DNA of 11,422 bases from Pseudomonadota bacterium. GTDB lineage: Bacteria > Pseudomonadota > Gammaproteobacteria > Steroidobacterales > Steroidobacteraceae. The notes beneath the pieces are model-generated. The model made no database searches, was not told where the DNA came from, and worked only from the letters and a program-made list of their open reading frames with translations. Below are positions 1 to 6,573 of this stretch, one piece after another (the stretch's first letter is position 1; each line of letters starts with the position of its first letter). The DNA lies in NCBI GenBank assembly GCA_021850555.1, contig JAJZLX010000138.1, positions 1 to 11,422 on the forward strand, given 5' to 3'. A program made the translations under genes and the position numbers.

Positions 1-357
1 TTTCATCGAAGCGAAGGTGACCGGCACGGACAGCAGCGTGACCTTGGGTTGGTAGCCCAGGTCTTCGACGATGTCGCTGAAGACGGCCGTGGTGGAGGTG
101 ACATCCGCCCAGCCGATGTTCGAGAGGCGGATGGTGCGGCATTGCGGGCCGTCGCGCACGGGAGCCGGCTGGGTTCGAGCCGCAGCGGCGGGCGCGGCGG
201 CGGGCACGCCCGCCCGGGCCGGCCCGATGGCGGCCAGCATCGCGAGCGCGAGAGCCGGCAGGCCAAAGACCGGTGTACGGATGCGGCGGCGGCGAGCGCG
301 CGGAGGCCACTTTGCGGGACGCTCGAGCGTGTCTGGATGAGGATTTCGCTCGGACAT
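1..357 (-). CDS. choX: Choline ABC transporter periplasmic binding protein, 5' part only
   Basis: This is the N-terminal 119 residues of a substrate-binding protein of the OpuAC/ChoX family; the gene continues past the left edge. It would capture choline in the periplasm for a ChoW/ChoV-type permease and ATPase, which should lie further left. Residues about 20-49 look like a signal peptide: an Arg-rich run (RARRRRIR), a hydrophobic core (VFGLPALALAMLAAI) and an Ala-x-Ala site at PARA-G. An Ala/Pro-rich linker (50-70) follows, then the domain start, where IGWADVTSTT and LLSVPVTFASMK match the conserved start of ChoX. From memory of Sinorhizobium ChoX, the WxD here (W83, D85) aligns with ligand-box residues W43 and D45. 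The chosen ATG gives an unusually long n-region and has no clear Shine-Dalgarno, so the true start may be further in. It lies 67 bp after betC on the same strand, probably in one transcript. Confidence 0.88.
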   Translation of the reverse strand, partial: MSERNPHPDTLERPAKWPPRARRRRIRTPVFGLPALALAMLAAIGPARAGVPAAAPAAAARTQPAPVRDGPQCRTIRLSNIGWADVTSTTAVFSDIVEDLGYQPKVTLLSVPVTFASMK

Positions 358-424
358 GGCGTCAGATGATCGTTGTCGCGGAACGCCCCGATGGATCCGG
401 GCCAGCCCGACCCGCAGGCTCAGG

Positions 425-1936
425 CTATGGGGACCTCGGAAAGCGCGCGGCCGCCTCGATCTCATCCAGTGTCTTGGTGTCGCGCACGTACTGCTGGCTC
501 GCGTCGATCGTCGGCTGGTAGTCCCACGGGGTGCGCCGTCCGAGGCGCAGGGCCGAGGCGACGAGCCGCCGCCGCCGCTGGCTCGCGAGCACCTCGGCAT
601 TCAGCGACTCGAGTGACCAGCGTTCGCGTACCTGTGCTCGGAATTGACCGGCGGACTGCGGGTCCGAGCCGGCGAGGTTGCGCAATTCATCCGGGTCTTG
701 GGACAGATCGTAGAGCTGGTCCGGATCGGCGGGACAATGAATGAACTTATGGCGCCCCCGGCGGATCATGACGATCGGCGCCACCGCTCCCTCGGCCAGG
801 TATTCGCCGAGCATCTCATCGTGGCCGCCTCTGCGCTCGAGATGCGGCAGAAGGCTGCGGCCCTCGAGACCGGTGGCGTATTGCGGCGCCCGGCCGTCAC
901 CGGCGATCTCGGCGAGCGTCGGCAGCAGGTCGATCGAGGAGACCGATTGGGAGACCGTGCCGGGGGCGAACCGCCGCGGCGCGTGCACCAGAAGGGGAAT
1001 CCGGCTGGCAGGCTCGAAGAAGCTCATTTTGTACCAGAGGCCCCTCTCCCCGAGCATCTCGCCATGATCGGCCAGCAGGACGACGATGGTGTCCTCCGCA
1101 AGCCGCGCCTGCCGCAGGGCGCTCAACACCGAGCCGAACTGATCGTCCACGTAGGAGACCGCTCCATAGTAGGCGTGGCGCGCCGCGCGAATCTGCCCGG
1201 CGGTGACCGGTTGCGCATCCATGCCGCACACGTGCCTCAGGCGGAGGGAGTGCGGATCGAGGTCTTCGGGAGCGATCTGCACGCGCGGCATGTCGATCTC
1301 GGCATCGTCGTAGCGGTTCCAGTACTCGGTGGGAATCGCGAACGGATCGTGCGGGTGAGTCAGGGATACCACGAGGCAGAACGGCCGCGGGTCGTTGCCC
1401 CGGGCGATATCGAACAGCCGGCGCTTCGCCTGAAAGGTCACCTCATCGTCGAAATCGATCTGATTGGTGCGCACGCACGCGCCCGCGCGCGTGACCGAGT
1501 CCATGTTGTGGTACCAGCTCGGGCGATCGGCGAAATTCGACCAGTCGGGCGTCCAGCCGAAGTCGGCCGGATAGATGTCGGTGGTCAACCGCTCCTCGAA
1601 GCCGTGCAGCTGGTCGGGCCCGCAGAAATGCATCTTGCCGCTCAACACCGTGCGATAGCCGGCGAAGCGCAGATAGTGCGCGAAAGTCGGTACGTCGGCC
1701 GGCAATTCCGCGGCATTGTCGAAGGCGCCGATCGCCGAGGGGAGCCGGCCCGTCATGAAGGCGAATCGCGAGGGCGCGCACAGCGGACTGCTGCAGTACG
1801 CGGATTGGAAGAGGACGCCGTTTTCGGCGAGCGCATCCAGATGAGGCGTCTTCGCCACGCGATTCCCATAAGCGGGCAGGGCCGAGGCGGCGAGCTGATC
1901 GGCCATGAGAATCAGAAAGTTCGGTTTGCGCGCCAT
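425..1936 (-). CDS. betC: Choline-sulfatase
   Basis: This sulfatase hydrolyses choline-O-sulfate to choline and sulfate, probably in the cytoplasm since no signal peptide is seen. The 503-residue protein matches the BetC family in length and along its whole sequence. The CxPSR sulfatase signature is CAPSR (C53 is the cysteine expected to become formylglycine). Metal and active-site residues are visible as D13 (ILMADQL), K101 and H103 (SGKMH) and D290-H291 (LADHGEMLGERG). The stretch GPDQLHGFEERLTTDIYPAD is a BetC hallmark, and the C-terminal choline-sulfatase domain (WDYQPT ... FPR) is present. I chose the ATG at 1936 because GGAAAAAG lies just upstream and the N-terminus then aligns with known BetC. 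An in-frame ATG at 1951 would add five residues but has no ribosome binding site. It is divergent from a LysR-type regulator and precedes choX. Confidence 0.96.
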   Translation of the reverse strand: MARKPNFLILMADQLAASALPAYGNRVAKTPHLDALAENGVLFQSAYCSSPLCAPSRFAFMTGRLPSAIGAFDNAAELPADVPTFAHYLRFAGYRTVLSGKMHFCGPDQLHGFEERLTTDIYPADFGWTPDWSNFADRPSWYHNMDSVTRAGACVRTNQIDFDDEVTFQAKRRLFDIARGNDPRPFCLVVSLTHPHDPFAIPTEYWNRYDDAEIDMPRVQIAPEDLDPHSLRLRHVCGMDAQPVTAGQIRAARHAYYGAVSYVDDQFGSVLSALRQARLAEDTIVVLLADHGEMLGERGLWYKMSFFEPASRIPLLVHAPRRFAPGTVSQSVSSIDLLPTLAEIAGDGRAPQYATGLEGRSLLPHLERRGGHDEMLGEYLAEGAVAPIVMIRRGRHKFIHCPADPDQLYDLSQDPDELRNLAGSDPQSAGQFRAQVRERWSLESLNAEVLASQRRRRLVASALRLGRRTPWDYQPTIDASQQYVRDTKTLDEIEAAARFPRSP

Positions 1937-1968
1937 GTCTTTTTCCGTCATATGCCGGGCCGGAGCAG

Positions 1969-2032
1969 ATTAACATGATCACTTGATCGGCCTGATGGGT
2001 GAAGAGATAATCTCGTCATACTGGCATAAGGG
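1969..2032. promoter_or_regulatory. Divergent promoter region of betC and its LysR-type regulator
   Basis: The short spacer contains a good sigma70-like promoter reading right: TTGATC (1983-1988), exactly 17 bp, then GATAAT (2006-2011), followed by a ribosome binding site AAGGG (2028-2032) six bases before the regulator's ATG. Two inverted repeats overlap it: GATCA-CT-TGATC (1977-1988) covers the -35, and GAGAT-A-ATCTC (2004-2014) covers the -10. The second extends to 7 of 8 paired positions over 2001-2017. Reading left toward betC only a weak -10 (GTTAAT on the minus strand, 1969-1974) with no good -35 is seen. This layout fits a LysR-type protein that represses its own gene and activates betC. 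The promoter and repeats are seen directly; the regulatory reading is inference. Confidence 0.6.
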
Positions 2033-2038
2033 CTGGTA

Positions 2039-2962
2039 ATGCCTAGGCGTTTCTCGCGATTGCCACCGCTCAATACGCTGCTCGTGTTCGAGGCGGCGGG
2101 CCGGCATTTGAATTTCAGCGCCGCGGCGGTGGAATTGGGCATGACCCAGCCCGCGGTGAGCCATCAGGTGAGCTTTCTCGAGACCCGCCTGGGGCTGCCG
2201 CTCTTTCGCCGGCTGCATCGCGGCGTGGTCCTCACCCCCGCAGGCGCGCAGTTGCTCGATGCCGTAAGCCAGGGACTGACCACGATTCATGATGCCGCCA
2301 CGGCCATGCGCCGGCACAGTGGGCCGAAGATCCTGCATGTCTTCACGGATTACGGGTTCGCCGCCTGGTGGCTCATACCCCGGCTCGGCCGCTGGAGCGA
2401 GCGTGCGCCGGAGGTGGAGGTGCAGCTCGTCACCGCGCAGCGGCAGGTCGATTTGCGCCAGGCGGAAGCCGACGTCGCGGTCTGGTTCGGAGACGGCGCC
2501 TGGCGTGCCAGCCGCATCGTGCAGTGGTTTCCGGAGACCGTCTATCCGGTCTGCAGTCCGGAGTTCGCCCGCCGTCATCCCATACCCGATGCAGCGGCCC
2601 TTCGCAACCAGCGGTTGCTGCATGTCGCGGAGGTGGATCCGCCCCTGTGGATGTCCTGGTCGGACTGGTTCGCCGCGGCAGGCGTGCCGATGGGTCCGAG
2701 GTCGCATGATCTGATATTCAACAACTATCAGCTCGTCCTGCAGGCGGCGCTCCTCGGCCAGGGAGTCGCGCTCGGCTGGCGGCCCTTGATCGATGATCTC
2801 ATTCAGAGCCGGCAGCTCATCTGTCTGAGTGAGGCTCCCATGCGTACCGAGCGCGGCTACTACATCGTGGAGCCCCCCGGTCGGGGAGAGAACCAGATCG
2901 TCGCCGATTTTCACCGCTGGCTCATAGAAGAGCGCGGCGGCGCCGCGCAGTTCCCCGCCTGA
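2039..2962 (+). CDS. LysR-type regulator of choline sulfate use
   Basis: A 307-residue LysR-type transcriptional regulator of normal length. The winged helix-turn-helix occupies about residues 10-69, with the recognition segment around MTQPAVSHQVSFLE (35-48) and the LysR feature FRR..RGVVLTPAG (56-69). The effector-binding domain fills about 95-300, including the family-typical VDLRQAEADVAVWFGDG and LLGQGVALGW. The protein resembles the GcvA-like subgroup that contains the choline-sulfate utilisation regulators found beside betC and choX. Its divergent position next to betC with an 87-102 bp spacer supports that role. The effector is probably choline or choline-O-sulfate, by inference. The start is backed by AAGGG six bases upstream. 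No LysR fold defect is visible. Confidence 0.9.
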   Translation: MPRRFSRLPPLNTLLVFEAAGRHLNFSAAAVELGMTQPAVSHQVSFLETRLGLPLFRRLHRGVVLTPAGAQLLDAVSQGLTTIHDAATAMRRHSGPKILHVFTDYGFAAWWLIPRLGRWSERAPEVEVQLVTAQRQVDLRQAEADVAVWFGDGAWRASRIVQWFPETVYPVCSPEFARRHPIPDAAALRNQRLLHVAEVDPPLWMSWSDWFAAAGVPMGPRSHDLIFNNYQLVLQAALLGQGVALGWRPLIDDLIQSRQLICLSEAPMRTERGYYIVEPPGRGENQIVADFHRWLIEERGGAAQFPA

Positions 2963-3339
2963 GATTACCCGCCGGCAGCCTGCCGGTCCCGGCGCAGGGC
3001 GCGGAGTCCGCGTGCGGATTGCCTGCCTGCTCCATCGCCGCCGCATACATGGATGAGATCCGGTCTCTTGCCGAGGCAGGGATGCCCTCAGCCTGCAGCC
3101 CGTGGGTCACGTTGCGCCTTGGCGCGCCTGGTCGTGTGCCGGGAAGGGGAGCCGAGGGCGGGCGTCGGCGGGCCGCCACGAGGACTCGAGCGCGGCGCAT
3201 GGGCAACGTCGCCGCTTACGCTGCTCGAGCCCGGTTGCATTCCGTCTTGCGTACGAGTCCTAAGTAACTGTCCTGATTCCTCGGTTGCAGGGGCGGTAGT
3301 AGAAAGACCGTGAACGTGCTCTGCTTGAGAGGATGACCG
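2963..3339. other. Gene-free spacer with two hairpins
   Basis: I see no credible gene in these 377 bases; open frames here lack family features and ribosome binding sites. A perfect inverted repeat CCGGCAG-C-CTGCCGG (2972-2986) starts ten bases after the LysR-type gene's stop and may help end transcription, although no T-run follows. A larger hairpin lies at 3185-3229. The last 30 bases carry the ribosome binding site GAGAGGA (3327-3333) of the next gene. The promoter of the following gene cluster should lie in here, but I could not find convincing -35/-10 boxes. Confidence 0.55.
3185..3229. repeat. Two-step inverted repeat (hairpin)
   Basis: Outer arms CTCGAGC (3185-3191) and GCTCGAG (3223-3229) pair perfectly, and directly inside them GCGGCG (3192-3197) pairs perfectly with CGCCGC (3210-3215). 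The loop is 12 nt and the 3' side has a 7-nt bulge, giving 13 base pairs in all. It sits about 110 bp before the exported OB-like gene. Its role is unknown: it could be a leader RNA structure or a DNA-level palindrome. Confidence 0.6.
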
Positions 3340-3768
3340 ATGAAATCTCTTCTCGTGTTGGCGACTGCGGCCGCGGTGCTCGCCTTGGCGTTTCCCGTCT
3401 CATCCTTCGCGCAACGCCCCATGAGGGGCGGCTACGGGGGAATGTATGACGTCCAAACCGTTCAAACCGTGTCCGGAGAGGTCATGTCCGTTGAAAAAGT
3501 CACGTACGGCAGGCGCGGGTACTACGGTGTGCACCTCCTGTTGAAGACCGCGGAAGGCGATCTGTCAGTGCACCTCGGGCCGAGCTGGTTCATCGATCGC
3601 CAGCCGATGAAGATCGAGCCGCACGATGTCATCGAGGTCACCGGATCACGGGTGACCTACGCGGGCAAACCGGCTCTGATCGCCGCGGAGGTCAGGAAGG
3701 GCGATGAAAGCCTGAAGTTGCGTACGGCCGACGGCTTGCCGCTGTGGCGTGGGCCACGTGCGCGCTGA
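3340..3768 (+). CDS. Exported small protein, probable OB-like fold, function unknown
   Basis: A 142-residue protein with a clear signal peptide (MKSLLVLATAAAVLALAFPVSSFA, cleavage probably after A24) and a short Gly/Arg/Met-rich linker (QRPMRGGYGGMYD). The rest (about 38-130) is one small beta-rich domain with alternating hydrophobic residues: TVSGEVMSVEKV, YYGVHLLLKTAEGDLSVHLGPSWFI, IEPHDVIEVTGSRV, ALIAAEVRKGDESLKLR. It resembles short periplasmic proteins often labelled as DNA-binding or magnetosome-like OB domain proteins; I do not trust a DNA-binding role, since it is exported. No cysteines or heme motif are seen. Start choice rests on the Shine-Dalgarno GAGAGGA seven bases upstream and on the signal peptide. 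It is the first gene of a likely four-gene run, 48 bp before a di-heme peroxidase, so a periplasmic redox-related role is plausible. Confidence 0.82.
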   Translation: MKSLLVLATAAAVLALAFPVSSFAQRPMRGGYGGMYDVQTVQTVSGEVMSVEKVTYGRRGYYGVHLLLKTAEGDLSVHLGPSWFIDRQPMKIEPHDVIEVTGSRVTYAGKPALIAAEVRKGDESLKLRTADGLPLWRGPRAR

Positions 3769-3790
3769 CATGGCCTTCCGATGTTCTTTG

Positions 3791-3800
3791 CAAGCGCTTG
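3791..3800. repeat. Perfect 10-bp palindrome before the peroxidase ribosome binding site
   Basis: CAAGCGCTTG is a perfect palindrome that ends immediately before TAGGGAG (3801-3807), the ribosome binding site of the peroxidase gene. It could be a small operator or chance; in RNA it is too tight to make a strong hairpin. Confidence 0.4.
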
Positions 3801-3816
3801 TAGGGAGCACAAGAGC

Positions 3817-4863
3817 ATGAACGGTCGTCGCGTGCGCATTCTCATCCTCATGGCTGGCGCGCTCGCAAGCGGCGCCGTCGGCGCCCAAGACGCGGCTCGT
3901 TGGCAGCCGTTGCCCACGGTCGCGCCGGCCCCGGCTGACAACCCGACGACGCCGGCGAAGGTGCGTCTGGGGAAGATGCTGTTCTTCGACCCGCGTCTGT
4001 CCTCGACGGGAACGGTGTCCTGCTTCTCGTGCCACAACGTCATGGAAGGCGGCGACGACCATCGGCCGGTGTCGATCGGCGTCGAGGCGCAGCGGGGAGA
4101 GCGCAATGCTCCGACCGTGTGGAACGCGGCCTTTCTCTCGGCACAGTTCTGGGACGGGAGAGCCGCGACGCTCGAGGATCAGGCGAAGGGGCCGCTGGTC
4201 AATCCCGTCGAGATGGGTATGGGCAACCTCAGGGCGGAGATCTTCCGGATTCAACACATCCCGGGCTACCGTCCCTATTTCGAGAAGGCGTTCGGCCCGG
4301 GGAACGTCGTGACGATGGACAACGCCGCGAAGGCGATCGCCGCCTACGAGCGCACGCTCATCACGCCGGGCAGCCCCTACGACCGCTATGTCGAGGGTGA
4401 TCATAGCGCGCTGACGGCACAGCAGGTTCGAGGCATGAAGGCCTTTGCCGCCGTCGGGTGTGCGAGCTGTCACCAGGGCCCGAACTTCAGCGGCCCGCCG
4501 CTGCCGATGGGCCAGGGGTTCTTCGTAAAGTTCCCGCTCTATCCCCAAAGCCCTTACGTGGCGAAGTACGGCCTAATGAAGGATTTGGGGCGCTACGATG
4601 TGACACACAATCCTGCCGACAAGAACGTGTGGCGGGTTCCGGGTCTGCGCAACCTCGTCTACACCGCGCCATACATGCACAACGGCTCCGTGAAGACGCT
4701 GCCGGAAGCGGTCCGAGTCATGGCCTCAACGGAGCTGAACCGCACGCTGACGGCGGAGCAGGTCGGTGACATCACCGCCTTCCTCGAGGCGCTGACGGGT
4801 CCGTTTCCCAGACAGACCATGCCGCGCCTGCCGCCGACACCCGGGAACCTGCTCGGGCGATAG
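3817..4863 (+). CDS. Di-heme cytochrome c peroxidase (CcpA/MauG family)
   Basis: A 348-residue periplasmic enzyme expected to reduce hydrogen peroxide to water using electrons from the respiratory chain. The signal peptide is MNGRRVRILILMAGALASGAVGA. Two c-type heme sites are present: CFSCH (C69-H73) in the N-terminal domain and CASCH (C215-H219) in the C-terminal domain. Family blocks QFWDGRAATLEDQAKGP, NPVEM, AYERTLITPGSPYD, PGLRNLVYTAPYMHNG (M287 in the usual Met-ligand region) and ITAFLEALTG are all in order. The loop after heme 1 reads DDHRPVSIGVEAQRG; where Pseudomonas CcpA has its His71 ligand (SIGH) this protein has V89. I chose ATG 3817 because TAGGGAG lies nine bases upstream and the signal peptide then starts normally; an in-frame ATG at 3781 has no ribosome binding site. 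It lies 62 bp before the b561 gene, a plausible electron-transfer partner. MauG-like modification activity cannot be excluded. Confidence 0.93.
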   Translation: MNGRRVRILILMAGALASGAVGAQDAARWQPLPTVAPAPADNPTTPAKVRLGKMLFFDPRLSSTGTVSCFSCHNVMEGGDDHRPVSIGVEAQRGERNAPTVWNAAFLSAQFWDGRAATLEDQAKGPLVNPVEMGMGNLRAEIFRIQHIPGYRPYFEKAFGPGNVVTMDNAAKAIAAYERTLITPGSPYDRYVEGDHSALTAQQVRGMKAFAAVGCASCHQGPNFSGPPLPMGQGFFVKFPLYPQSPYVAKYGLMKDLGRYDVTHNPADKNVWRVPGLRNLVYTAPYMHNGSVKTLPEAVRVMASTELNRTLTAEQVGDITAFLEALTGPFPRQTMPRLPPTPGNLLGR

Positions 4864-4925
4864 GGGGGGATGCCATTGCGTCACGGCGTGCGCAGATTCG
4901 GTGAACGATGCGGAGGCTCATTGAA

Positions 4926-5564
4926 ATGCCGGTCATGAACGAAACGAACCGCTATGGGAGCGTCGCGCAATTCTTGCATTGGACGACCGCACTGTTGGTG
5001 GTCGTCCTGCTCGTGATGGGAAAGATGGATCTCGTCGCTGCCGATCACCCCGGAAGTGCGGGGTTCATGTGGCACGGCTCCCTAGGGGTGCTGGTACTGG
5101 CGTTGGCGGCAGCCAGGCTGCTCTGGCGCCTGGTGAGTCCGGCGCCGGATCTTCCCGCGACGATGACGCGCATCGGCCGGATCACCGCCAGGGCGATGCA
5201 CGTCTCTTTGTATGTGCTTCTGATCGCGCTCCCGCTCTCGGGTTGGCTTGCGGCTTCATCCGAGGGCGCCCGTATCAATTTCTTCAATGTCGCGACTCTG
5301 CCGCGTTGGGAGCGTTCCGGGCCGGCGCAAGAGCGGCCGGCCGCGGAGGCGCGCGTGCGTGCCGCGCCCCAAGACAAGGCGGAGGAGGGCGAGGACTTCT
5401 CGGAAGAGCTGCACGGGCTGCTCGCGGACGCTCTGCTCGTTCTCCTGAGCCTCCATTTTCTCGCGGCACTCAAGCACCAGTTCATCGATCATGATGGTTT
5501 GATTCGGCGGATGCTGCCCGCCAACCGGTTGAAATCGGCCGGAACGGGTGTCGGCCGCGGATAG
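4926..5564 (+). CDS. Cytochrome b561 (CybB-type membrane b-heme protein)
   Basis: A 212-residue inner-membrane protein of the bacterial cytochrome b561 family, which carries two b hemes and passes electrons across or within the membrane, usually from quinol. Four membrane segments are seen at about 17-34, 47-69, 89-111 and 165-183. Family features are RYGSVAQFLHW (H18), MWHGSLG (H50), MHVSLYVLLIALPLSGW (H92), ELHG (H163) and SLHFLAALKHQFIDHDGLIRRML (H177, H184), supplying the expected heme ligands. The TM3-TM4 loop (112-162) is long and rich in Arg, Ala and Glu. ATG 4926 is chosen because GGAGG (4912-4916) lies nine bases upstream; ATG 4908 and 4935 are less well supported. Its place straight after a di-heme peroxidase suggests it may feed that enzyme, directly or through a small cytochrome. 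Confidence 0.92.
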   Translation: MPVMNETNRYGSVAQFLHWTTALLVVVLLVMGKMDLVAADHPGSAGFMWHGSLGVLVLALAAARLLWRLVSPAPDLPATMTRIGRITARAMHVSLYVLLIALPLSGWLAASSEGARINFFNVATLPRWERSGPAQERPAAEARVRAAPQDKAEEGEDFSEELHGLLADALLVLLSLHFLAALKHQFIDHDGLIRRMLPANRLKSAGTGVGRG

Positions 5565-5614
5565 TTGCATCGCACAGAGAAGCGCTGTCGGCGCTGCTCG
5601 AGGAGATTGAGTTC

Positions 5615-6517
5615 ATGAGTCAGTTACATGGCAAACGTTACTGGGGAATCGGCATCATCGCCACCTGCGTTCTACTCGGAGCGAATACGGCCGCGTGGGG
5701 CCAGGTCAGCGTGGGTGTGGGAGTGGCGGTGCCGGGCTTGAGCCTCGGCATCAACATTCCCGCCTACCCGGATCTCGCTCCGATACCGGGCTACCCGGTC
5801 TATTACGCGCCGCGGCTCGGCGTGAATCTTTTCTTTTATGATGGACAGTACTGGCTCTTTGCGGAGGACAACTGGTACTACAGCTCCTGGTACGACGGCC
5901 CCTGGTACCTCGCGCAGCCGGCGTTCGTGCCCGATTTCATATTGCGGATCCCGATCTTCTACTATCGCCGGCCGCCCTCGTATTTCCTCCGTTGGAATCG
6001 GGCAGGACCGCCGCGCTGGGGAGAGCACTGGGGACGCACCTGGGAGGATCGCCGGCGCGGCTGGGACCGCTGGAATCGGGCGGCGGTGCCGCCGCGGGCG
6101 CCCTTGCCGAGCTATCAGCGTCAATATCCGCGCGGCCGTTATCCTGGCCAGCGCGAGCAGCGCAACCTCGAGAATCGGTACTATCGCTTCAGTCCTCGCA
6201 CTCCAGAGGGCCGTCCGCCGATGCAACGGGCTCCCCAGGAGGGAAGGCGTTTCGCGCCTCAGCCGTATCGGCCCGCTCCCGAGCGGCGCCAGCCCGAGAG
6301 GCAGCCGCAAGTCCATCGAGCGCCACCGGGTGCGGTGCAGCGGCCTGGTTTCAGGCAGCCGCCGCCCGCCCGCAGCGAGCGCCGGGGGCCGGAGGCGAGC
6401 CGCCGACCGGGCGCCGCGGCCGCGCCTCAGCGCAACCATGCCGGACCTCCAGGTCACCAGCAGCAGCAGCAGCAGCAGCGGAACGAGGAGCGGCGGCGCG
6501 GTCGGCCGCCCGGTTGA
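5615..6517 (+). CDS. Exported Tyr/Trp-rich protein with Arg/Pro/Gln-rich tail
   Basis: A 300-residue protein of unknown function. Residues about 7-30 form a signal peptide (KRYWGIGIIATCVLLGANTAAWG-Q). The next section (31-130) is rich in Tyr, Trp, Pro and Gly, with phrases such as VSVGVGVAVPGLSLGINIP, YPVYYAP, FFYDGQYW and NWYYSSWYDGPWY; it resembles a group of uncharacterised proteobacterial exported proteins. It then holds WGEHWGRTWEDRRRGWDRW and, from about 155 to the end, a very basic low-complexity tail dominated by Arg, Pro and Gln, with Q282-Q288 in one run. Such a tail could bind polyanions (LPS, nucleic acid) or be a cell-wall linker; this is a guess. The start is supported by GAGGAG (5600-5605) nine bases upstream. 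It is last in the four-gene run and is followed by a strong hairpin. Confidence 0.85.
   Translation: MSQLHGKRYWGIGIIATCVLLGANTAAWGQVSVGVGVAVPGLSLGINIPAYPDLAPIPGYPVYYAPRLGVNLFFYDGQYWLFAEDNWYYSSWYDGPWYLAQPAFVPDFILRIPIFYYRRPPSYFLRWNRAGPPRWGEHWGRTWEDRRRGWDRWNRAAVPPRAPLPSYQRQYPRGRYPGQREQRNLENRYYRFSPRTPEGRPPMQRAPQEGRRFAPQPYRPAPERRQPERQPQVHRAPPGAVQRPGFRQPPPARSERRGPEASRRPGAAAAPQRNHAGPPGHQQQQQQQRNEERRRGRPPG
6458..6478 (+). repeat. Seven tandem CAG codons (poly-Gln microsatellite)
   Basis: Seven perfect CAG units in frame encode Q282-Q288 of the exported Arg/Pro/Gln-rich protein. Slippage would change the length by whole codons and so would not break the frame. Confidence 0.97.
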
Positions 6518-6536
6518 GAGCCGGGTGTATCAGAAG

Positions 6537-6564
6537 GGCCCCGCAGCGTCGCCGTTGCGGGGCC
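6537..6564 (+). terminator. Strong hairpin after the four-gene run
   Basis: GGCCCCGCA (6537-6545) pairs perfectly with TGCGGGGCC (6556-6564). The ten-base interior can add a G-U and two G-C pairs, leaving a four-base UCGC loop. It begins 20 bases after the stop of the last gene. No T-run follows (aagtgctcat), so it is a weak classical terminator and may instead stop RNA decay or work with Rho. Confidence 0.6.
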
Positions 6565-6573
6565 AAGTGCTCA

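Noticed and set aside
644..1978. 444-residue open frame antisense to betC
   Set aside because: It mirrors the betC coding strand in GC-rich DNA, has no family features and is His/Arg/Gly rich like other shadow frames.
1979..3046. 355-residue minus-strand frame over the LysR-type gene
   Set aside because: The plus strand encodes an intact LysR-type protein; the minus frame is its mirror with low-complexity content.
3019..3313. Short plus-strand frames in the 2963-3339 spacer
   Set aside because: No ribosome binding site, no hydrophobic or domain pattern, and heavy Arg/Ala/Gly content as expected from GC-rich noncoding DNA.
3781..3816. Upstream in-frame start of the peroxidase at 3781
   Set aside because: No ribosome binding site precedes it, it would spoil the signal peptide, and TAGGGAG is well placed for 3817.
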